This document shows positions 58,231-64,000 of a DNA stretch of 64,000 nt, in pieces. How positions within the stretch are numbered: position 1 is the stretch's first letter; each line of letters opens with the position of its first letter. A program made the translations under genes and the position numbers. The notes below the pieces were generated by a model. The model saw only the letters and a program-made list of their open reading frames with translations, did not search any database and was not told the DNA's origin. The stretch is from DATGLE01 sp035294325 (lineage in GTDB: Bacteria; Chloroflexota; Ktedonobacteria; Ktedonobacterales; Ktedonobacteraceae): positions 16,942 to 80,941 of the forward strand of contig DATGLE010000013.1 in the NCBI GenBank assembly GCA_035294325.1, written 5' to 3'.

Positions 58231-59796
58231 CTAGTCTTCGATTTTTATCCCTTTGAGCGCCAGCCTCCTGATCTTGTCGTGATAGAGCACGCAGCCATAG
58301 ACGGCCCAGTGCATCATCGCCATCGGCAGATTCACAAAGTGCAATGCCTGGCGCGGTGGCAAAAAGAAGTAGCTGGAGGTCAGATCGCCCGCAGCCGCGC
58401 CACAGACCAGCCCCATGCCCGCCAGTCCCACTATTTTTTCAGAAAGCTTACCCTCCGCCTTAGCATAGCGGTAGAGACGCCACGCAGCCAGCAGCATAAT
58501 CGCCAGGAAGGAGATCTGGCAAAGCAGACCGAGAGGGCCGAGTTCGGTCAGGGTTTGAAGGTAGCCTTCATGCGCGACGCCCAGGCCCGACTTGTTGATA
58601 TTGCGCAATCCCGACGGCAGATGGGTCGAAACCTGGTCATACACCCATACATTGCCCGGTCCCACGCCAAGCACCGGCCGTTTGTGCCAGACGCGCAGCA
58701 TATCCTGCCAGATCACGAGACGCAGAGCATCAACCTGCCCTTTTTGCTGAAGCTTTTGTATAAAGGTTGGCAAAAAGGGAATGAGGGCGAGGCCGCCAAT
58801 CGCGTAGTACAGGAGCAGCTTGCGCGAGTAGACAATGGTCATTACCAGAAGCGCAACGGCAACCTCCGTCCACCAGCTATTTTCCAGCGAGAAGTAGATA
58901 GCAAGCAGGCATAGACCTGTAGGACACGCATAGATGATGCGCTGGCGCCAGTTGGGAGCGCCGAGCACATGGGCATAGCCAATGATGCAGCCAAGTCCCA
59001 GTAACTGAGCCAGAGCCTCCAGGGGCATCCAGCCAATGCTGGGCGAGGTATAGCGGAAGGTATACACATCCGCGCCCACGCTCTTATACTTGACGATAAT
59101 GACCAGAGCGTCGACAACTGCGGCGCCCAGCAGGCCCAGCAGGACGTAGCGCGACCATTGCGACTTTTTCGACAGAGCCACACCGCAGACAAAGACTATC
59201 AGCAAAGGAACACTGTAGATAAAGAGTCCCGCAGCCTCATCGACCTGGATCGGATTGCCAAGAACTACTTTTGCAACGTCAGGCTCCCAATAAGTGTGCG
59301 AGAAAGCCTCGGAGATGCAAGCCAGGGCGACCAGTCCGATCAACGGCCAGATCGTCCTGATTGAGGGCAGGACGAGTGGCTCTTTGTTGCGAAACGCGAC
59401 ATGCAGCAGCGACACGAAGAAAAGCAGCACTAACAATGGTATTGCCGGTGAGATATAGAAGCCCGGCATCTTGAGAGCGGTAGGCACAAAGGGGGTCGCT
59501 GCTACAGCCAGCACCACCAGGCCAAACTCCAGGCGTCTGATGGCCCAGAAGAAGAGCAAGGCTCCGGCGATCCCGCCGAAGGTCTCCTTTGGATAATCCA
59601 TCGCCGACTGGCCCAGGTAGGCGGCCAGGATGGCGCCGAAAAGCACCAGAGCGATAGGATACCACCAGAATTGAATGGTTCGCCACTGCAAGATACGTTC
59701 CTGGCGCTCTCGCAGCGCCTGCCACTGGCCCAGAGAGCCGCCCCCTCCCTGTGGAGGAGGCAGCGTCCCTCTAGAAAAAACGTTAGAGATCTGCAT
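58231..59796 (-). CDS. O-antigen ligase/polymerase-like membrane protein (Wzy/WaaL family)
   Basis: A 521-residue membrane protein with about 11-12 helices and one larger outside loop (about 360-415). That loop carries the Wzy_C signature region: ...VIWQDMLRVWHKRPVLGVGPGNVWVYD and the following HEGYLQTLTELGPLG, with the conserved Arg, His and Gly residues. The N-terminal 40 residues are hydrophilic (GGGG linker, helix). It probably polymerises or ligates lipid-linked repeat units at the outer membrane face. It starts 23 bases after the Wzz-like gene, so both are one transcript. Confidence 0.88.
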   Translation of the reverse strand: MQISNVFSRGTLPPPQGGGGSLGQWQALRERQERILQWRTIQFWWYPIALVLFGAILAAYLGQSAMDYPKETFGGIAGALLFFWAIRRLEFGLVVLAVAATPFVPTALKMPGFYISPAIPLLVLLFFVSLLHVAFRNKEPLVLPSIRTIWPLIGLVALACISEAFSHTYWEPDVAKVVLGNPIQVDEAAGLFIYSVPLLIVFVCGVALSKKSQWSRYVLLGLLGAAVVDALVIIVKYKSVGADVYTFRYTSPSIGWMPLEALAQLLGLGCIIGYAHVLGAPNWRQRIIYACPTGLCLLAIYFSLENSWWTEVAVALLVMTIVYSRKLLLYYAIGGLALIPFLPTFIQKLQQKGQVDALRLVIWQDMLRVWHKRPVLGVGPGNVWVYDQVSTHLPSGLRNINKSGLGVAHEGYLQTLTELGPLGLLCQISFLAIMLLAAWRLYRYAKAEGKLSEKIVGLAGMGLVCGAAAGDLTSSYFFLPPRQALHFVNLPMAMMHWAVYGCVLYHDKIRRLALKGIKIED

Positions 59797-59819
59797 ACGC
59801 GTTTTCCGTCTTCTCTAAA

Positions 59820-61643
59820 TTATTTCTTGGGTGGTTGAGCGCCGCCATTGGTATAGCCAAAGAGCGACGGTTTTCCCTTTGCTCCCTGATTTGGCGCGAC
59901 TGCCTGTGCAGGTGGAGGCGGTGGGGTGCCATGCCCATTTGCTGCCACCGGGGCGACTGCCTGGACTGGTGCGGGCATGGGCGCCTGAGCCGGCATCGGT
60001 GATGGTGCTGGCGCGGGAGGAAGCGCCGGTGCGCTTGCCGGCCCTCGTTCAACGATAACCGCTTTCTCGTGTCCATTGCTGCCAGGAAGAGCTTTCACCA
60101 GGCCGTCGAGCTGCGGCAGAGCGCTGGCGAAGTAGCGATTAGCGCCCCCACGCGGGTAAGAATTGAGCACAACACCTGCGGGCGTGTGGGCCATCGTCTC
60201 CACAATGTCCTTTGCGCGCAGCAGCAGTGGTATCCTGCCATGCCTGAAATCGACAATAATCGCCACGCCATCGACCATGCTTGCCAGCACGCCCGCTTCC
60301 GCGCCAGTGAGCAGCGCCGGACCATCGATAATAATCAGGTCGGTCTTCTTGCGCAGTTGCGCGAGCACGTTGGGGAAGCGCTGCGCAAGCAGGAGCGTCG
60401 GATCTTCGATAGGCGCGCCGGCTGGCAGCAACCAGACGCCCGGAATGGGGCTGGTCTTCACTGCATCGTCGATGCTGCCGCCCGATTTGAGCAGGCCACT
60501 TAAACCGATGCCGGAGGGATTCATGCCAAAGGTGAAGTGCGTCGCTGGCTGGCGCAGATTGCCATCGATGATGAGTGTGCTGCATCCGCCGCGCGCCATC
60601 GCCGCCGCCAGCGCTGAAGCGATAGTGGTTTTGCCTTCCGTGCTCTGGACGCTGGTGACGAGCAGCACCACTCCGTTTGGCGCGCGCCACTGGCCGGGCA
60701 GGACGCCGGTCAGGCGCAGATTTGCCCCGATATCGGCGATCTCGTGCGCGACGGGGCCGCGTGCCTGTGTCGGTGCTGCCTGGATCTCGCCATCGCGCGC
60801 CACGCCGCCCAGGTAAGCCAGGCCAATCTTTTCCTTTATCTGGTCCGGTGTGAACAGGCGGTTATCCAGATAGATGAGTGCCAGCATGACCAGCACGCCA
60901 ATCATCAAGCCCACCATGGCAGTAATAGCGATGATGAGAACGGGCTTGGTGGGAGGTGCCGCATCAGCAGGCGTGACCAGATGGATAACGGTCATGTCGC
61001 TGGTGGTAGTAGCGGGCAGTGTGACCAGTGTGGACTCCGCGGTTGACATGCTGTGGATGGCATCGTTCATCTCGTTCAGGTATACCTGATAGTGCGGATC
61101 CGTCGTTGCTGGCAGCGCCGCGATCTGGGCGGCAAGCTGGTCCCTTGTCTTCTGATAGGCCGCAACCTGGGTTTGCAGAGACTTGCGTTCCGCGTCCAGC
61201 TGCGCCTGATTCTGCGCCTGCTGCCACTTATTGAAGCAGGTGGCAACATCATTCGCCAGCATTGCGGTATCGTCCGGGTTGCGGGTGGTCGCGGTAATGC
61301 TGATAATGGGCGCTGTCGTTGACGCGCTGGTCGTGATATCGGTCAGGAGGTCGTCGGGACCGTAGCCAGCAGCTTTGATCTTGGGATCACACAGGTAAAC
61401 ATAATTCATTACCGAACGGCTCATGATGGTAGATGAGTAGTCGGAAGCCAGGTTAATCGCATCGTTGGAGGCCAGCGTCGGCAAGAAACCGTCGCCTGGA
61501 CCCGGGTTAACCTGGATCATCGAAGTTGCCTGGTAAATTGAACCCTGCGTCCTGGATAAAACAAGACCAATGAGGGTTGCCAGTACGGTACAGATTACCA
61601 GCACCCAGGCATAGCGCTTAATGTTAGGAAAATAACGCTTCAA
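59820..61643 (-). CDS. Wzz-type polysaccharide co-polymerase fused to a BY-kinase-like ATPase domain
   Basis: A 607-residue protein controlling chain length and export. Helix 1 (11-30) and helix 2 (234-258) bracket an extracytoplasmic domain with a coiled coil (about 140-175). The cytoplasmic ATPase has Walker A SVQSTEGKTT (331-340), Walker A' LIIDGNLR (357-364) and Walker B LIIIDGPA near 440. In BY-kinases A' is D-x-D-x-R; here the second Asp is Asn. The usual Tyr-rich C-terminus is replaced by a Pro/Ala-rich tail (about 540-607). Autophosphorylation may thus be altered or lost. It is first gene of the wzz-wzy pair. Confidence 0.9.
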   Translation of the reverse strand: MKRYFPNIKRYAWVLVICTVLATLIGLVLSRTQGSIYQATSMIQVNPGPGDGFLPTLASNDAINLASDYSSTIMSRSVMNYVYLCDPKIKAAGYGPDDLLTDITTSASTTAPIISITATTRNPDDTAMLANDVATCFNKWQQAQNQAQLDAERKSLQTQVAAYQKTRDQLAAQIAALPATTDPHYQVYLNEMNDAIHSMSTAESTLVTLPATTTSDMTVIHLVTPADAAPPTKPVLIIAITAMVGLMIGVLVMLALIYLDNRLFTPDQIKEKIGLAYLGGVARDGEIQAAPTQARGPVAHEIADIGANLRLTGVLPGQWRAPNGVVLLVTSVQSTEGKTTIASALAAAMARGGCSTLIIDGNLRQPATHFTFGMNPSGIGLSGLLKSGGSIDDAVKTSPIPGVWLLPAGAPIEDPTLLLAQRFPNVLAQLRKKTDLIIIDGPALLTGAEAGVLASMVDGVAIIVDFRHGRIPLLLRAKDIVETMAHTPAGVVLNSYPRGGANRYFASALPQLDGLVKALPGSNGHEKAVIVERGPASAPALPPAPAPSPMPAQAPMPAPVQAVAPVAANGHGTPPPPPAQAVAPNQGAKGKPSLFGYTNGGAQPPKK

Positions 61644-61783
61644 AGGTTATCCCTCCTGATCGTAATCAGCATGTATTTCACTCTTGGGTATTCCATTATA
61701 AACTTCCTGCCTACATGAACTTCCTGCCTACACACTCATGTCCGCCGTTGTACATCTCTGTTTGTCTATGCGATATCGTGTGT

Positions 61784-61812
61784 AGTATACTTTGGCCCTG
61801 ACACCATCTCTA
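61784..61812 (-). promoter_or_regulatory. Possible promoter for the Wzz-like gene
   Basis: On the reverse strand TATACT (61784-61789) is a good -10 box about 140 bases before the start codon; the -35 region at 17-18 bases (TAGAGA or TTAGAG) is weak. The gap 61644-61888 also holds a direct duplication of AACTTCCTGCCTACA (near 61698-61730). Confidence 0.35.
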
Positions 61813-61888
61813 AGAGCATAATGTTAAGGACCGGTGATAGTTTGGGTATCCTGGTTAAGAAACCTTAACTACGTGTGTGCGAACGCAG

Positions 61889-63133
61889 CTAGTTAGAGAA
61901 GAGCACTTTCACCATAACCACCTCACTGATAAGATTGATATTGTTTTGCGTCGTCGAATAGAAGGCAACGATACCTTCCTGCACGCCGGGGCCGTTCAAT
62001 TTGTATGGAACAGCTTTGGCAAAGCCCACGACACCGGTGCCGGTGCCGGGTAGCGGACCAGAGTCCCCAATACTAGTATAGGTATCGCTTAAAAGTACAA
62101 CGTGGCCCAGCGTGCCGTTGCTGGCCGTGGCATTCCCGTTCGCATTCACAGGGCTGCTAAGCTCCTGGCCGGTCATAGGACTGCTGAGCAATGTAGTGCC
62201 ATCAAGAGCGGTGACGCGTGAGATCTCGAAGACCTGGGTATCAAGGTTGGTATCCAGGTGGAACATTGTGGCGACGAATCCGCCGCCGCCTGGACCGCTG
62301 TTTGTCACGGAGGCAATGAACGTTGCCGAGCTGGTGTGATAAGCGACGGTGGAGACATGGATATTTGCCGGGTCCCAATGGAACAGCGTTTTAGCCATCA
62401 TCGCGGGTACGTTTACGAACTCGGCCCTCCATCTCTGGGTGGTGCTTCCCTGTGCCGCCGCTTCATTGTATAGTGCCTGGCTCTGCTCGGCCTGGTAATG
62501 GCTCGCATCCGGGAATATGCCGGGGAAAAGAACCTGCTGAAAGCCTGAGCCGTTCCACTGGTATTCCTTGAAGACATCACGCGCGCCCACCACGGCATCG
62601 CGCGGGCCAGCTTCCGCTGTAATGATTGTCCCCTGCGGGCTGATCTGCGCGTCACCATTGATCAGCCCCAGCACCTTAAAGCGCTGGGCCGGCGTGCCAT
62701 ACAGATTATCGTAGACGTAAAAGTCCAGCTTCGCGTCCGACGAGTAGTAGCGCACATTTACCAGAGCTGCCAGCGCCCCGCCTTCCAGGCCGCCGCACGT
62801 TACCGTCTGCACCTTGTTGACGTTGGGCTGCGTCCCTACCACCTGATCCCAGTTAATTGAGAGGCCGGCGGGGCAACCGACAACGTTGAGCGTGATCTTT
62901 ATCGGCTTTGGCGTGGGTGTTGGCGTGACAGCAGCGGTTGGCGTCTCTTTAACTACTGGCGTCTGACCTGTGCTACCCCCTCCACTGTGCGATACATGGT
63001 ACTTGGAGCAAGCGCTCAGTAATACTGCCAGGGTGCAAAATAATATTGTCATTATAGCTGTAGAGTGCCGGAACGCTCTTAGCTGTTGCATGCCTTTGCC
63101 TCGTCCATGCTGCGACGCAGGTTGCAAGCTCAT
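61889..63133 (-). CDS. Lipoprotein of unknown function
   Basis: A 414-residue exported lipoprotein. A long N-terminal region (1-25) precedes the hydrophobic core and the lipobox LLSAC with Cys42. A Gly/Ser and then Thr/Pro-rich linker (TPTAAVTPTPTPKP) spans to about residue 80. The mature domain (80-414) looks beta-rich, with aromatic and Gly/Thr residues, and has no motif I recognise. Two cysteines (CPAG, VTCGG) could form a disulfide. GGAGGT 9 bases before the ATG at 63133 supports this start over the inner ATG at 63091. The ...WRAEFVNVP block suggests a repeated small beta-domain. It lies upstream of the Wzz-like gene by 245 bases. Confidence 0.82.
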   Translation of the reverse strand: MSLQPASQHGRGKGMQQLRAFRHSTAIMTILFCTLAVLLSACSKYHVSHSGGGSTGQTPVVKETPTAAVTPTPTPKPIKITLNVVGCPAGLSINWDQVVGTQPNVNKVQTVTCGGLEGGALAALVNVRYYSSDAKLDFYVYDNLYGTPAQRFKVLGLINGDAQISPQGTIITAEAGPRDAVVGARDVFKEYQWNGSGFQQVLFPGIFPDASHYQAEQSQALYNEAAAQGSTTQRWRAEFVNVPAMMAKTLFHWDPANIHVSTVAYHTSSATFIASVTNSGPGGGGFVATMFHLDTNLDTQVFEISRVTALDGTTLLSSPMTGQELSSPVNANGNATASNGTLGHVVLLSDTYTSIGDSGPLPGTGTGVVGFAKAVPYKLNGPGVQEGIVAFYSTTQNNINLISEVVMVKVLFSN

Positions 63134-63631
63134 AGGTCAAACCTCCTATCTTCTCTCAATCTTCTTCATTCTCCTATTCTTCTCTCCATCTCCCGGCCTC
63201 TTTTTCATTTGCGAAGAACTGCATGCTTCTTCGTTCTCCTGCATTCCCACGCCCTTGAACGGCCCACAGCCGTGAGCAGTTGTTGTACCCCTCATAAATC
63301 GGCGCCTCTTGCGCTGTGCTCTTCCTTGGAAAGCGGTAAGCAGAGCACTCGCCATCTTCATATTCAACAGACGACACATGAAACACAATGTAACATCGAT
63401 GAACATTAATAGCCCTCCTTTCCCCATCCAGATAGCCAGTTTTGCATCATGCAGTGCCACCTGTTGAACTTACAGGCCGGGAAGTTCTTCCTGATGATCT
63501 TATCGCCCTTGTTTCGCCGAACAATAGGGCAAATAATTATGCATAAATAAACATGACCATCCCGAATTTTTTAGTAGATGCCGGGGCCTCTCAGATCGGC
63601 TCACGGCCGCAGGCCGTGGAGCCTCTTCTGG

Positions 63632-63765
63632 TGAGGTGGTGATCAGGGGGCGCAGGCTTTGCCTGCGCCCCCTGATCACCACCTCAGCGGGAGAAGTGTC
63701 GCAGGCAGTCCTGGTCATACGCGCAGCTATGCACAGCATCGCCCTGATCACCACCTCAGCGGGAG
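63632..63765. repeat. Perfect 26-bp palindrome plus 25-bp direct repeat
   Basis: Arms 63632-63657 and 63661-63686 are fully complementary around a TTT loop. The end of the right arm and what follows (63670-63694, CCCTGATCACCACCTCAGCG and five further bases) is repeated exactly at 63741-63765, a 71-base period. The 703-base gap 63134-63836 shows no convincing gene. Confidence 0.72.
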
Positions 63766-63836
63766 AGGCGCCGCAGGTGCTGATGCGTCAAAGGCCAGGC
63801 AGACACCAGCAATTCGGGATGCGTCATGTTGTGCAC

Positions 63837-64000
63837 TCAGGAACCGGCGGGGGGAGTGTACTGGGCAATGCGGATCACTGGATGGCCGTTGAGGTTCTCC
63901 AGGGGCAGGTAGATCAGGTGCGTCTGCTGATCGACGCTGACGGTGTGCGCATGCGGGGCGATATAGCCCTCGGCCAGCTTGTGCACGGTCAGCCCCCGCT
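63837..64000 (-). CDS. 3' end of a gene running off the right edge, possibly a beta-propeller (YncE-like) protein
   Basis: The reverse strand is open from the edge to a TGA at 63837-63839, encoding about 54 C-terminal residues (GLTVHKLAEGYIAPHAHTVS..., then DQQTHLIYLPLENLNGHPVI). The pattern HTVSVD...THLIYLPL is like the last blade of YncE/lactonase-type beta-propellers. The evidence is limited to this fragment, but codon use and frame are consistent with the neighbours. Confidence 0.6.
   Translation of the reverse strand, partial: RGLTVHKLAEGYIAPHAHTVSVDQQTHLIYLPLENLNGHPVIRIAQYTPPAGS

Noticed and set aside
63659..63892. 77-codon frame at the right end, forward strand
   Set aside because: It is built from the palindrome and direct repeats and runs antisense to the better supported 3' gene fragment.

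Overview
The window looks like a chromosomal segment of a monoderm-type bacterium, most probably class Ktedonobacteria of the phylum Chloroflexota. The inference rests on gene content: MurT/GatD, RqcH, long-form HPF, NrdR, a DUF6788 protein, many large TPR and alkaline-phosphatase-like proteins, and GC-rich intergenic palindromes. No rRNA, tRNA, CRISPR array, prophage or complete insertion sequence was seen. No database search was possible, so the taxonomic call is moderate.

Layout. 1-3.5 kb: the 5' end of a lipoprotein gene, metG and thiF. 3.5-4.7 kb: two receiver proteins, the second lacking the phospho-accepting Asp. 4.7-13.2 kb: a complete peptide ABC transporter (two permeases, two ATPases) flanked by two paralogous binding lipoproteins. 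13.3-18.2 kb: two unrecognised proteins and a TPR protein. 18.5-24.4 kb: a cyclic-nucleotide-domain protein, nrdR, a DUF6788 protein, hpf, and a tightly coupled murT-gatD operon whose third gene encodes a ClpX-type zinc finger protein. 24.9-36.1 kb: housekeeping genes topA, isocitrate dehydrogenase, gmk-glpX, rqcH, rpoN (with an unusual zinc ribbon), and selD-rnc. selD reads through an in-frame UGA at its catalytic position and so appears to be a selenoprotein.

36.5-61.6 kb: a large cell-surface polysaccharide region. It has a PAP2 phosphatase, four GT4 and two GT9 glycosyltransferases, three alkaline-phosphatase-superfamily proteins (one apparently catalytically dead), a Tat-exported clan-A glycosidase-like lipoprotein, a flippase, an O-antigen-ligase-like polymerase and a Wzz/BY-kinase-like co-polymerase. 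A pentapeptide-repeat membrane protein and an orphan CpaF/VirB11-like ATPase sit among them. 61.9-64 kb: a lipoprotein and the 3' end of a further gene.

The intergenic DNA is as notable as the genes. Three nearly identical 121-125 bp elements share 18-bp terminal inverted repeats, and each has a perfect 9-bp target duplication, which defines a MITE family. A second class of long, near-perfect palindromes is spread through the window. Several carry a GCGAAGC-type loop and lie beside a shared 20-bp motif. They occur in convergent, co-directional and divergent gaps, so they are not only terminators.
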